The position numbers and the translations under genes were made by a program. Of a stretch of 64,000 nt of DNA, positions 18,509 through 26,741 are shown in pieces; position 1 is the first letter of the stretch; each line of letters begins with the position of its first letter. The DNA lies in the NCBI GenBank assembly GCA_035573715.1, contig DATLZZ010000024.1, forward strand, positions 102,606-166,605. The letters run 5' to 3'. Under the pieces are notes generated by a model that had not been told where the DNA came from, ran no database searches, and saw only the letters and a program-made list of their open reading frames with translations. The stretch is from JACPRL01 sp035573715. GTDB taxonomy: Bacteria; Acidobacteriota; Terriglobia; Acidiferrales; 2-02-FULL-67-57.

Positions 18509-21463
18509 ATGACTTCGAACCCGGCAGCGCCCACCGCCCATTTGAATCCCGCGCAGCGCGAAGCGGTGGAGCACCTGCACGGACCGCTGCTGGTGATCGC
18601 AGGCGCGGGGACGGGCAAGACACGAGTCATCGTCGAGCGGGTGCTGCACCTGCTGCGCACCATCCCGGAGCTGGGCGGCGAGAATATCCTGGCGCTCACC
18701 TACACCCGCAAAGCGGCGGCGGAGATGGCGGCGCGCATCCGGCGGCTGGGGGACAAGCGCGCCGAGCGCGTCGGCGTCCACACCTTCCACGACTTCTGCT
18801 ACAAGCTGCTGCGCACCCACGACGAAGCGCTGCGCATCCTCGACGACGTGGACTACTGGATCTTCCTGCGGCGGCAGCTCGACCGGTTGGGGCTCGACCT
18901 CTTCCAGAAACTCTCCGACCCGGGGCGCTTCCTGCATGCCTTCAAAGATTTCTTCTCCCGCTGCCAGGACGAGCTGGTGAGCCCGGAGGACTATGCCGCC
19001 TACGTGGCCGGACTGGCGCGGGCGTTCGAAGAAGAAAGGGGGCTGCTGGCGGAGGCGGAGCGCAGCGAGCGGGAACTGGAGTTGCGCAAGCAGCGGGAGC
19101 TGGCTCGCGCCTATGAGGCTGCGGAGCGGCTGCTGGCCGAGGCGCGGCGCACGACGTTCGGCGGCTCGCAGCTTTCGGCGGTGCAACTGCTGGAGCGGCG
19201 GGCCGACCTGCGCGAGCACTATCAGGAACGCTTCCGCTACATCCTGGTGGACGAGTTCCAGGACGTGAACATCGCCCAGATCCGGCTGCTGGAGCTGCTG
19301 AGCGCGCGGCACCGCAATCTGACGGCAGTGGGTGATGATGACCAGGCCATCTACCGGTTCCGCGGCGCGTCCTACGCCAGCTTCGACAAGTTCCGCGAAC
19401 TGTTTCCGGACGCGCGGCGCGTCATCCTGTCGCAGAACTACCGCTCGACGGCACGGCTGCTGCGGGTAGCGACGCAATTGATTTCGCAGAACGGCACGGC
19501 GCGGTTCGACCCCCACAAGAAGCTGACGCCGATGCAGGGCGAAGGCGAGAAGGCGCGGCTGGTGGAAGTGAACGACGCCGCGCACGAGGCGGCGTTCGTG
19601 GTGCGGGAGATTGAGCGCTACCGCGAGGCCACGGGCGGCTACGCTGGCTGCGCGGTGCTCTACCGCAACCACGCTCACCGCAACCAACTGGTCAAGACAC
19701 TGGTGCGGGCGGGGATTCCGTTTGTCATCCGCGGGCTCTCGGTGACCTACAGCGGGGTGGTGCGCGACCTGCTGGCGTACTTGCGCGCGGTGCAGCGCCC
19801 GGGCGACAACGTCAGCTTCGCGCGCCTGCTGGCGATTCCGGCCTGGCAGGTGACGCCGGAACAACTGCTGGAGCTGCTGCGCAAAGCGCGGCACGAGCGC
19901 GTCTCGCTGGCGCAAGTGGTCGAAGGATTGTCCGAGCGCATCAAGATGGAGCAGACGCGCATCGGGCCGCTGCTGGCGTTGCTCGCCGACTTGCGGGTTC
20001 GCGCCGCCGACCTGCCGGTCACCGAGTTCTTCGACCTGCTGCGCGAAAAGCTGGAGATCCGGCTGCTGCCCGCCGATCCCGACCTGCCGTACGTGGAAGC
20101 GTTCGCCGAATTCCTCAAAGAATGGGAGAACGACAAGAGCGAAACGAAGCGGCTGGCGGAGCTCATTGACTACCTGGACTATTTCGAAGAGGCCGGCGGA
20201 ACGATTGAGCTGCCCGACGAGCCGCTCGACCGCGAGGCCGTGCAGTTGATGACCGTGCACACCGCCAAGGGGCTGGAGTTCGATACCGTCTTCCTCCTGC
20301 GGGTGAACCCGCGCGACTTCCCGGTTTACTACCGCAGCCCGCTCTTCGAGTTCCCGCCGGAGCTGATGAAAGAAACCAAGCCGCCGGCGGGCGACTTCCA
20401 TATCCAGGAGGAGCGGCGGCTGTGCTACGTGGCGTTGACGCGGGCGCGGCGCCGGCTGACGATTACCACCTACGCGTGGAACAAGAAGCCTTCGGTGTTT
20501 TTGGAGGACATCCTGCGCGACCCGCGGGCGGCGCGCGACCTCGAGCAACTGATGGCGCCGCCGGTGGCGCCGCCGCAGCGGGTCGAGCGGCCCGCCACGC
20601 TCTTCCCCTCCTCCGGCGCCATCTACTCGCGCATCGCGGCCTGGGCCGCGGAGGCCCTGCCGGCCGACGACCCCGACGAGCCTGTCGTGCTCAGCAAGTC
20701 GGGCATCGAGTCTTATGAGAGCTGCCCGCTGCAATACAAACTGGGAAACATGTGGGGACTGCGCGGGGGCGCAACGCCGGCGATGGCCTTCGGGCTCATC
20801 ATGCACCGCAGCGTGGTGGAATACTTCCGGGCGCGGCAGAAACGCGGCGAGGTGACGCCGCAAGAGCTGCTGCACCTCTACGAGCAGCAGTGGCGGCAGG
20901 CGGGCTGGCCGTTCCCGGATGCCTACCAGCGCGAGCAGTACCGCGCCAGCGGCTGGCGCCAGCTCCAGGAGTTTCACGAAAACCAAGCCGAGCAGGAAGC
21001 GCGCGTGCTGGAGCTGGAAAAGGAATTCCGCTGGGCGTGGGATGAGACAGTGGAGTTGACCGGGCGCATCGACCAGATAAACCAGCTCGATGGACACGCG
21101 GTGGAAATCGTCGAATACAAGACCGGCGAGCCGCGCCCACCCGAGAAAGTCAGGAAGGATTTGCAGTTGGCGCTCTACGCGGCGGCGGCCGAGAAGCATC
21201 TGGGGCTGAGGCCGCAGCGGCTGACGCTTTACAACCTCACCGCCAACCAACCCATCAGCTTCGCGCCGGAGGAAAAAGAGATTGCGAAGGCGTTGCAGCG
21301 GGCCCGCGACGTGGCCGACGCGGTGCGGGCGGGCGAATTCGACCCGAAGCCGGGCTATGTCTGCAAGCGCTGCCCCTACACGCTGATTTGCCCCGAGTTC
21401 GAGCAACTGGTTTCCGCGCCGCCGGCCGAGGAAGAGGCGACCGAGGAAGAAAACAGCAGCTAG
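18509..21463 (+). CDS. UvrD/Rep-family helicase fused to a PD-(D/E)XK Fe-S nuclease
   Basis: 984 residues. N-terminal superfamily 1A helicase motifs: Walker A in VIAGAGTGKTRVIVERVLHLL, LALTYTRKAAAEMAARI (Ia), LVDEFQDVNIAQIRLLELL (II), AVGDDDQAIYRFRGASYASF (III), SQNYRST (IV), MTVHTAKGLEFDTVFLLRVN (V) and YVALTRARRRL (VI). The C-terminal third is a RecB/AddB-type nuclease: SKSGIESYESCPLQYKL, MAFGLIMHRSVVEYF, the core GRIDQINQLDGHAVEIVEYKTG, and CKRCPYTLICPEF. One Cys before and three after the core match the Fe-S cluster layout of AddB-like nucleases. It probably processes DNA ends in repair or degrades foreign DNA. It stands alone, without a recognisable AddB or RecC partner nearby. Confidence 0.92.
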   Translation: MTSNPAAPTAHLNPAQREAVEHLHGPLLVIAGAGTGKTRVIVERVLHLLRTIPELGGENILALTYTRKAAAEMAARIRRLGDKRAERVGVHTFHDFCYKLLRTHDEALRILDDVDYWIFLRRQLDRLGLDLFQKLSDPGRFLHAFKDFFSRCQDELVSPEDYAAYVAGLARAFEEERGLLAEAERSERELELRKQRELARAYEAAERLLAEARRTTFGGSQLSAVQLLERRADLREHYQERFRYILVDEFQDVNIAQIRLLELLSARHRNLTAVGDDDQAIYRFRGASYASFDKFRELFPDARRVILSQNYRSTARLLRVATQLISQNGTARFDPHKKLTPMQGEGEKARLVEVNDAAHEAAFVVREIERYREATGGYAGCAVLYRNHAHRNQLVKTLVRAGIPFVIRGLSVTYSGVVRDLLAYLRAVQRPGDNVSFARLLAIPAWQVTPEQLLELLRKARHERVSLAQVVEGLSERIKMEQTRIGPLLALLADLRVRAADLPVTEFFDLLREKLEIRLLPADPDLPYVEAFAEFLKEWENDKSETKRLAELIDYLDYFEEAGGTIELPDEPLDREAVQLMTVHTAKGLEFDTVFLLRVNPRDFPVYYRSPLFEFPPELMKETKPPAGDFHIQEERRLCYVALTRARRRLTITTYAWNKKPSVFLEDILRDPRAARDLEQLMAPPVAPPQRVERPATLFPSSGAIYSRIAAWAAEALPADDPDEPVVLSKSGIESYESCPLQYKLGNMWGLRGGATPAMAFGLIMHRSVVEYFRARQKRGEVTPQELLHLYEQQWRQAGWPFPDAYQREQYRASGWRQLQEFHENQAEQEARVLELEKEFRWAWDETVELTGRIDQINQLDGHAVEIVEYKTGEPRPPEKVRKDLQLALYAAAAEKHLGLRPQRLTLYNLTANQPISFAPEEKEIAKALQRARDVADAVRAGEFDPKPGYVCKRCPYTLICPEFEQLVSAPPAEEEATEEENSS

Positions 21464-21476
21464 ATAGTCCCTAGGT

Positions 21477-21541
21477 TGTCACCCTGAGCGAAGCGAAGGG
21501 TCTCAGGTGAGCTGAGATGCTGCGCTTCGCTCAGCATGACA
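21477..21541. repeat. Dispersed palindromic repeat unit
   Basis: Imperfect inverted repeat with arms TGTCACCCTGAGCGAAGCG and CGCTTCGCTCAGCATGACA separated by about 27 bp. The arm TGTCA-YCC-YGAGC belongs to a repeat type that I recognise as frequent in environmental bacterial genomes. A second unit of the same family lies inside the restriction-modification gene (42400-42432). Confidence 0.7.
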
Positions 21542-21550
21542 GAAAGAACA

Positions 21551-21582
21551 AGGCGGGGAAGCTGTTTTCAGCTTCCCCGCCT
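21551..21582. terminator. Strong hairpin after the helicase gene, possible terminator
   Basis: A perfect 14-bp stem (AGGCGGGGAAGCTG with CAGCTTCCCCGCCT) and a TTTT loop. There is no T tract after it on the plus strand, so intrinsic termination is uncertain; it could still block or stabilise the helicase mRNA end. Confidence 0.45.
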
Positions 21583-21773
21583 GTTCCGGTTGGCCCGAAG
21601 GCCCTACCTGCTTTCCCCTTGCTGTGTTCGCAGCGCCAGCAGCGAACACGGAGATGTATACGGTCGCGTGGCGGAGATGTCAAGGGGAAAGTAGAGCGCG
21701 GAAGAGCTCTCTATTACTACACGAAGGCTGCTCGACAATGCAGCGCCAAGTTCGCTGACGAATTCGGCACGCT

Positions 21774-21812
21774 AAAGGCCCGGAAAGCCCTTGACACGGC
21801 CTTTTTTTTTTT
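21774..21812 (+). terminator. Candidate intrinsic terminator with T11 tract
   Basis: AAAGGCC (21774-21780) and GGCCTTT (21798-21804) form a 7-bp stem running into eleven T residues (21802-21812). The loop is long (17 nt). The same stretch contains TTGACA at 21791-21796 with a weak TAGCAA 18 bp later, so it could instead be the promoter of the Cys-rich gene at 21857. The rest of the 21464-21856 gap holds no convincing gene. Confidence 0.4.
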
Positions 21813-21856
21813 GCTAGCAAAGCAGCAGGAAACGAAGAGTTGAGAAGGAACCCGCC

Positions 21857-22336
21857 ATGAGGCCGCCGCCGAGGTTACCCCTTGCGGTACTAGGGTTGGC
21901 TGCGTTGGGTTGTGTCGCTGTGCTCGTGTCCGCCGCAACGCCAGCGACACCGGGGCTAGTCGTTGTGACAACAGACGGCAAGACGCTGCGCACGCCGTTC
22001 GAGGGATCGCCTCTTCCGCGAGCCACGGCGCGCGTTAAGTCTCGCCCGCCTGCTGACCTGTTTGCTGCCGGCTGTGCCTCGAAAAACAGAGATGCGATGT
22101 TCATTGCATCTACTACACGTAGCAGCGAGGCGGCTTTGCCGCCTTGGGGCTGCTCAGGCTGCTCATTCTGCTGGTCGTTCCCGGAATACTCCTACGAGTG
22201 CACCCCGCCGCGCGGGTGCCACGGAGCACCCGCCTTGTGCGGGCCGGTGTGGTTTGAGTCTGGTTGCGAATCTTGTTACGACGAGCAGGGTTGCGGGTGC
22301 GCAACCGATCGATCGTGCTCTTTTGAGGATTGCTAA
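21857..22336 (+). CDS. Secreted cysteine-rich protein, function unknown
   Basis: 159 residues. A signal peptide (LAVLGLAALGCVAVLVSAA) is followed by a linker and a C-terminal domain of about 90 residues with 13 cysteines: WGCSGCSFCWSF, YECTPPRGCHGAPALCGPVW, SGCESCYDEQGCGCATDRSCSFEDC. The spacing looks like a disulfide-knotted or metal-binding module, not a known Fe-S pattern. A GAAGGA ribosome site precedes the ATG. The propeller gene follows within 26 bp, so the two probably work together outside the cytoplasm. Codon use is less GC-rich than in the flanking genes, hinting at acquisition. I do not recognise the family. Confidence 0.65.
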   Translation: MRPPPRLPLAVLGLAALGCVAVLVSAATPATPGLVVVTTDGKTLRTPFEGSPLPRATARVKSRPPADLFAAGCASKNRDAMFIASTTRSSEAALPPWGCSGCSFCWSFPEYSYECTPPRGCHGAPALCGPVWFESGCESCYDEQGCGCATDRSCSFEDC

Positions 22337-22361
22337 GATGGATCATGGACGGATAGGACGC

Positions 22362-23399
22362 ATGAGAAGCAAGCAGATAGTCCGGTTTTGTTTGTTGAGC
22401 GTCTCTCTAGGTGTCGTATGCTTCATAGCGGTGGCCCAAGCTCCTGTACCAAGACAAGTTTTGCTCACCAGCACTCGCAGTCTGCCCACAGAAGTGAAGT
22501 ACGAGCGTGGATATTACATCCTCTTTCATCGTGCCCACACGCGCACGCCAGGGCCCGCCGACCACTCCGTAACCGTGCTCGATAATAATGGCGCCCAGCT
22601 ATTCTTCCGGAATCCTGGCTTCGACATACCCGAAGCCAGAATGGTCCGGGTGCGCGATGCGACGATTACGAAAAATGGACTACTGGTGGTAGCTGGTTTT
22701 GCCTGGAATAGTCTCACCCCTGGCCCCGGAGCTGCAGCCCTGCTGGTGGTCTACGACCTTTCCAATGGTCAGCCTCAACGAATAATCCGCACAAACCCCA
22801 TCGGTTGCAATAAGGTCGTCGCCGACGACAACGCTAACTTCTGGTGCTTGGGGCTCGACGTCGAGAAACGCGACTCACTGAAGCGAGACTACGAGCTGAT
22901 ATACAAGCTATCCTTGACTGGCGAAGTGCTGGCCCGCTTCCTGCTCCGTAGTGAGTTCGCTGTGCCCAAAACCGCTGAGCCGTTCGAAAGCAGTCCGAAT
23001 GGAAACCCCCAACTTCTACTGAGCCCGAGCGGAGGCGTTCTTGCGTGGTTCCCTAATGCAGACACTCTCGTAGAACTGGATGCAACGGGCAACGTGACCG
23101 CAAGAGCCAGGGTGCTCGGCCGCCTGCCTAGCCGTGAGCATTGGCGACTGATAACCGTGGGCATTGTGCCAGATGGCACCATCCTAGGTTTCCTTCCGGC
23201 CTCGGCTGGCGAGCCGTTACCTGGAGATCCGCCTGCCGGCGTCTATAGGTTGAATCGAACCACCGGGTCGTGGGAGCTTCTCTCTACCGAATGGGCGGAT
23301 TCCTATCCACCCAACCGACTTATCGGGGTGGATGGGCGAAGCGGAGTAGTCTGGGTGCGTGAGGAAAATAGGTTGGTCTGGTTGCCTCCATCGAACTAG
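22362..23399 (+). CDS. Secreted beta-propeller-like protein
   Basis: 345 residues from ATG 22362 (AGGA site just upstream, signal peptide MRSKQIVRFCLLSVSLGVVC); ATG 22338 is an alternative. The mature part is a run of beta-strand repeats with small turns (SVTVLDNNGAQLFFRN, LLVVYDLSNGQPQRIIRTNP, IYKLSLTGEVLARFLLRSE, LVELDATGNVTARARVLG, GVYRLNRTTGSWELLSTEW), fitting a six-bladed propeller of the NHL/YncE style. There are no catalytic motifs. It is coupled to the Cys-rich gene and shares its lower GC content. The role may be ligand or peptide binding; this is inferred from fold only. Confidence 0.65.
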   Translation: MRSKQIVRFCLLSVSLGVVCFIAVAQAPVPRQVLLTSTRSLPTEVKYERGYYILFHRAHTRTPGPADHSVTVLDNNGAQLFFRNPGFDIPEARMVRVRDATITKNGLLVVAGFAWNSLTPGPGAAALLVVYDLSNGQPQRIIRTNPIGCNKVVADDNANFWCLGLDVEKRDSLKRDYELIYKLSLTGEVLARFLLRSEFAVPKTAEPFESSPNGNPQLLLSPSGGVLAWFPNADTLVELDATGNVTARARVLGRLPSREHWRLITVGIVPDGTILGFLPASAGEPLPGDPPAGVYRLNRTTGSWELLSTEWADSYPPNRLIGVDGRSGVVWVREENRLVWLPPSN

Positions 23400-23497
23400 G
23401 GCCCTTCCTTCAAGTTTGCCGCTTTGAACGACAGTAGCCCCACCTGTGTGTCAGCATTCCGGCAAGGAGCAATCTTCAAACCCTGCATTCAGGTTCC

Positions 23498-24592
23498 CTA
23501 CTGCGTGGGCAAACCAGCGAAGTAACCCTCGCGGGCGAGCACTTTGACGCCCTGGTGGCGCACTTTCACCTGAATGCGGCGGTATTCGCGGGCGCCGGAA
23601 GCGACGCGCGCGGTGTAGACCAGGGTGTATTGGTAGCGGGCCTGCTCGGTGACGCGGCTCAAGGCGCTCGCCAGGCCTTCTTCGGTGAGCGGGGCGAAGC
23701 GATCGCCGCCGGTGGCAAGGACGTAATAGACGACAGGCGGAGCTCCGACCTTGAAGCGGGCGTTGTCGACGCCGACGAAGTAGACAGTGATGTTCTCAGC
23801 CAGCAGCAGGTCGCGAGTTTCCTCGAACTTGTGGACGTTGAGGCGGGAGTTGTCGCCGTCGGAGACCACGAAGATGACGCGGCGGCGCCCGGCCTCGCGG
23901 TTGCGTAGCGCCATCCCGGCTGCCCACAAGGCGTCGTTCAGGCATTTGAGCGGTTGCCCCGCCTTGGGGACGGTGTTCGGCACACCCGGGCTGACGGGAA
24001 CGGAGTTGATGCGCGGCCCGGCCGACATCGGCCCGCCGCTTACGCCGACGGCCGGCGGGGGCGAGGCGCGCAGGACGCGGGGAAAGGCCTGGCGGAGCTG
24101 GTCGAAATCGTTGGTGAAGTCGAGCACCTGGCGCGGGTAGACGTCGTAGGCAAACAAGGCGAACTCATCCTGCGGGCTGAAGGCGCCGGCCAGCACCGGC
24201 AGGGCGGTGCGCACGGAGTCCTGCGCCGCCTGACTCAGAACTTCATCCACCAGAATGACGGCGGAGAGCGGGAAAGGGTCGGCGGAGAAGTATTTGATCT
24301 GCTGCTGCTTTTCGTCTTCGAAGACCTCGAAGTCTTCGCGGCGCAAGTCGGTGACCAGGTTGCCGCTGGAGTCCTTGACGGTCACCGGCACCAACACCAG
24401 GTCGACGGAGGTGCGCAGGCGGTAGCGCACTTCCTCGCCCGGGTCGCTGGTCACAGGCGCCTGGGCGGCCAGGCCAGCGGCGCCAAGGGCCACCAAAACG
24501 AAAAGGAGGCCCGTCCGGCGGGGGCGCATACGCGGCTTAGATGCGGGGCTGGTGGAGGTCGGCTGTGTCATCGTGGGCGCGCTATCTTGCAT
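23498..24592 (-). CDS. Secreted VWFA-related protein (paralogue 1)
   Basis: 364 residues; signal peptide in RPRRTGLLFVLVALGAAGLAAQAP. The VWFA-related architecture typical of Acidobacteriota: an N-terminal strand region (VDLVLVPVTVKDSSGNLVTDLRREDFEVFEDEKQQQIKYFS), a VWA domain (LSAVILVDEVLSQAAQDSVRTALPVL, then RRVIFVVSDGDNSRLNVHKFEE) and a C-terminal strand segment ending YRRIQVKVRHQGVKVLAREGYFAG. The MIDAS motif DxSxS is degenerate here (VDEVLS), so metal binding is doubtful. It is divergent from paralogue 2 (56 bp between starts). Adhesion or surface protein binding is the usual guess. Confidence 0.88.
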   Translation of the reverse strand: MQDSAPTMTQPTSTSPASKPRMRPRRTGLLFVLVALGAAGLAAQAPVTSDPGEEVRYRLRTSVDLVLVPVTVKDSSGNLVTDLRREDFEVFEDEKQQQIKYFSADPFPLSAVILVDEVLSQAAQDSVRTALPVLAGAFSPQDEFALFAYDVYPRQVLDFTNDFDQLRQAFPRVLRASPPPAVGVSGGPMSAGPRINSVPVSPGVPNTVPKAGQPLKCLNDALWAAGMALRNREAGRRRVIFVVSDGDNSRLNVHKFEETRDLLLAENITVYFVGVDNARFKVGAPPVVYYVLATGGDRFAPLTEEGLASALSRVTEQARYQYTLVYTARVASGAREYRRIQVKVRHQGVKVLAREGYFAGLPTQ

Positions 24593-24635
24593 CCAAGTTG
24601 AGGGGAGAACGCCCCGCTCCGGACGCCACCGCGAT

Positions 24636-24641
24636 TATACT
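24636..24641 (+). promoter_or_regulatory. TATACT -10 box giving a probable leaderless transcript
   Basis: TATACT ends 7 bp before the ATG at 24649, so transcription would begin at or next to the start codon. No -35 hexamer is seen at the expected place and no ribosome site is present, as in leaderless genes. Confidence 0.45.
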
Positions 24642-24648
24642 GTTGACG

Positions 24649-25638
24649 ATGAGCGCCTTCAAATCCAGCCGCCTCTTCGGCACCCCCGCGCTCGCCGCGG
24701 CGCTTTGCTGGAGCCTGCTGGCCAGCGGCCAGGAGCCCACAACCTCCGGCGGCACGCTGCGCGTAGACGTCAACGTGGTCAACATTTTTTGCACGGTCAA
24801 AAACAAGCACGGGGCGCTGGTGACCGACCTGGCGAAGACCGATTTCGAAGTCTTCGAGGATGGGAAGAAGCAAGAAATCAAGTACTTCACGCGCGAGACC
24901 GATCGGCCGCTGACGCTGGCGCTGCTGGTGGACACCAGCGGCAGCCAGGAGGCGGTGCTGGCGGTGGAGAAGGATTCGGCCACCCAATTCCTCCGCCAGG
25001 TGCTGCGGCCGAGCGACCTGAGCCTGCTGATTACCTTCGACCTCAGTGTGGACCTGTTGCAGGATTTCACTTCCGACGCCGACCGCCTGGAGGAAGCGCT
25101 GCGACGCGCGCGCATCAACGCCGCCGGGCCGCCGCCCGGCGTGCAAGGGCCGTTCCCCGTCAAGGGCACCATCGGCACGCGGCTCTACGACGCTGTCTAT
25201 CTGGCGTCGCGCGAAAAGCTGGGACAGGAGGTGGGACGCAAGGCCATCATCCTCATCAGCGACGGAGAAGACTTCGGCAGCAACGTAAAAGAAGAGGAAG
25301 CGCTGGAGGCGGCGCAGCGCAGCGACACGATGATTTACGCCATCGGCATCGCCGACCCGCAGCTCTATCAGATGGCGTTCGGGCGGCCCTATCGCGGCGA
25401 CGAAGTGCTGAAGAAGCTGGCGCGGGAGACCGGTGGGCGGGCGATTTTCCCGCGCAAGATTTCCGACTTGCCGGCGGCCTTCGACCAGATTGCCGCCGAG
25501 CTACGCAGCCAGTACAGCCTGGGTTACACACCCACCAACTCGGCCCGCGACGGGCGCTACCGCAAGCTGGAAGTCAAACTGAAGCGCAACGGCCTGCGGG
25601 TACAAGCGCGCCGCGGCTACTACGCCCCCGGTTCCTAG
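24649..25638 (+). CDS. Secreted VWFA-related protein (paralogue 2)
   Basis: 329 residues from ATG 24649 (signal peptide RLFGTPALAAALCWSLLASGQE). Same architecture as its neighbours: VNVVNIFCTVKNKHGALVTDLAKTDFEVFEDGKKQEIKYF, a VWA domain with an intact MIDAS start (LALLVDTSGSQEAV) and AIILISDGEDFGSNVKEEEALEAAQRSDTMIYAIGI, and the C-terminal YRKLEVKLKRNGLRVQARRGYYAPGS. The intact DTSGS suggests divalent-metal-dependent ligand binding, unlike paralogue 1. Confidence 0.9.
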   Translation: MSAFKSSRLFGTPALAAALCWSLLASGQEPTTSGGTLRVDVNVVNIFCTVKNKHGALVTDLAKTDFEVFEDGKKQEIKYFTRETDRPLTLALLVDTSGSQEAVLAVEKDSATQFLRQVLRPSDLSLLITFDLSVDLLQDFTSDADRLEEALRRARINAAGPPPGVQGPFPVKGTIGTRLYDAVYLASREKLGQEVGRKAIILISDGEDFGSNVKEEEALEAAQRSDTMIYAIGIADPQLYQMAFGRPYRGDEVLKKLARETGGRAIFPRKISDLPAAFDQIAAELRSQYSLGYTPTNSARDGRYRKLEVKLKRNGLRVQARRGYYAPGS

Positions 25639-25745
25639 TCCAGAAAAGCGTCGGAAAAAGCAGTTGCCTCCGGCTTCCTCGTCCCGGCAGGGGCCGAGAC
25701 TCGGGACAAGGGATGACAAACGTTTCCGCTGGTGTACGAGTGCGG

Positions 25746-26741
25746 TTAGCGGCCGCCGCCGGTGCTGGCGGTGGGCGTGAGCGGCGTAGCGTAGTAGCCG
25801 GGACGGTGGTGGACGCGGAGGCCGCCGCGGCGGGCGTCAATGTTGATGCGGCGGTAGCGGCCGTCGCGGTTGCGATTGCTGGGCGTGTAGGCGAGCACGT
25901 ACTGGTTGCGGAGCTCGTTGACAATCTGCTCAAACGAGCGTCCGACATCAATGGTGTCGAAGGGGCAGTAGGGCGTGCCGCCGGTGGACTCGGCAAACTC
26001 CTGCAAAACTTTGTCGCCCTTGCCCGGCAGCACCTCACAGGGGTTCTGGAGGTTCTGGGACTGGCCGCTGTACTTGATGGGCGGAGGGCTGGTGCTGACG
26101 GTAAAGATGATGACTTCGTGGCGCTGGGCCATCTCCAGGGCCTCGCGGCGGGTGACGATGCTCTGGTTGTCCTCGCCGTCGCTCAGCACGATGAGCAGCT
26201 TGCGGGTGTCGCTGCCGGCGCTATCGCCGAGCTTCTTGGCGGCCAGCCAGATGGCATCATAGAGCGCAGTGCCGCCGCCGGCGCGCAGGCGACGGACAGC
26301 ATCAGCCATGGTTTGCGGGTCGTCGGTGAAGTCCTGCACCAGAACCGGCGTGGAGTCAAAGCCAATGAGAAAAGACAGGTCGGTCTTGGGCCGTAGGATG
26401 GTGTGGAGGAAGTCGATGGCCGCCTCCTGCTCGAACTGGAAGCGCGGCCGCACGCTGTTGCTCATGTCGACCACCAGGCCGATGCGCAGCGGCAGGTTGG
26501 TTTCGCTGGCGAAGTGCTTGATCTCCTGCTGCACGCCGTCTTCAAAGACGTTGAAATCGGCGGGGCCCAGCCCGGGGACGTGGCGGTTGCGGCGGTCGGT
26601 GACGCTGAAGACCACATTGACCAGGTCGACTTCGACCCGGACGGGCGGCCCTTCTTCCTGCGGCGGGGGCGGCGGAGGCTGCTGGCCGGGCGCAGCCAGA
26701 GCGGCGGCAAGAACAGCAAAAAGGAGCAGCCGCGGTTTCAT
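25746..26741 (-). CDS. Secreted VWFA-related protein (paralogue 3)
   Basis: 331 residues; signal peptide LLLFAVLAAALAAPGQQ followed by a Pro-rich linker. Domains as in the other two: VDLVNVVFSVTDRRNRHVPGLGPADFNVFEDGVQQEIKHFAS, VWA with MIDAS DMSNS (LRIGLVVDMSNSVRPRFQ), RKLLIVLSDGEDNQSIVTRREALEMAQRHEVIIFTVS, and YRRINIDARRGGLRVHHRPGYYA. Its ATG overlaps the rluD stop by 4 bp, so it may be the last gene of the ileS-lspA-lgt-rluD operon. Confidence 0.9.
   Translation of the reverse strand: MKPRLLLFAVLAAALAAPGQQPPPPPPQEEGPPVRVEVDLVNVVFSVTDRRNRHVPGLGPADFNVFEDGVQQEIKHFASETNLPLRIGLVVDMSNSVRPRFQFEQEAAIDFLHTILRPKTDLSFLIGFDSTPVLVQDFTDDPQTMADAVRRLRAGGGTALYDAIWLAAKKLGDSAGSDTRKLLIVLSDGEDNQSIVTRREALEMAQRHEVIIFTVSTSPPPIKYSGQSQNLQNPCEVLPGKGDKVLQEFAESTGGTPYCPFDTIDVGRSFEQIVNELRNQYVLAYTPSNRNRDGRYRRINIDARRGGLRVHHRPGYYATPLTPTASTGGGR

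Noticed and set aside
18440..21406. Open frame of 988 codons on the minus strand opposite the helicase-nuclease gene
   Set aside because: It is antisense to a gene with complete helicase and nuclease motifs, and its protein is low-complexity (rich in R, Q, L, H) with no domain.
21517..21843. Open frame of 108 codons upstream of the Cys-rich gene
   Set aside because: It is made from the dispersed repeat, a hairpin and a T tract, and has no ribosome site.
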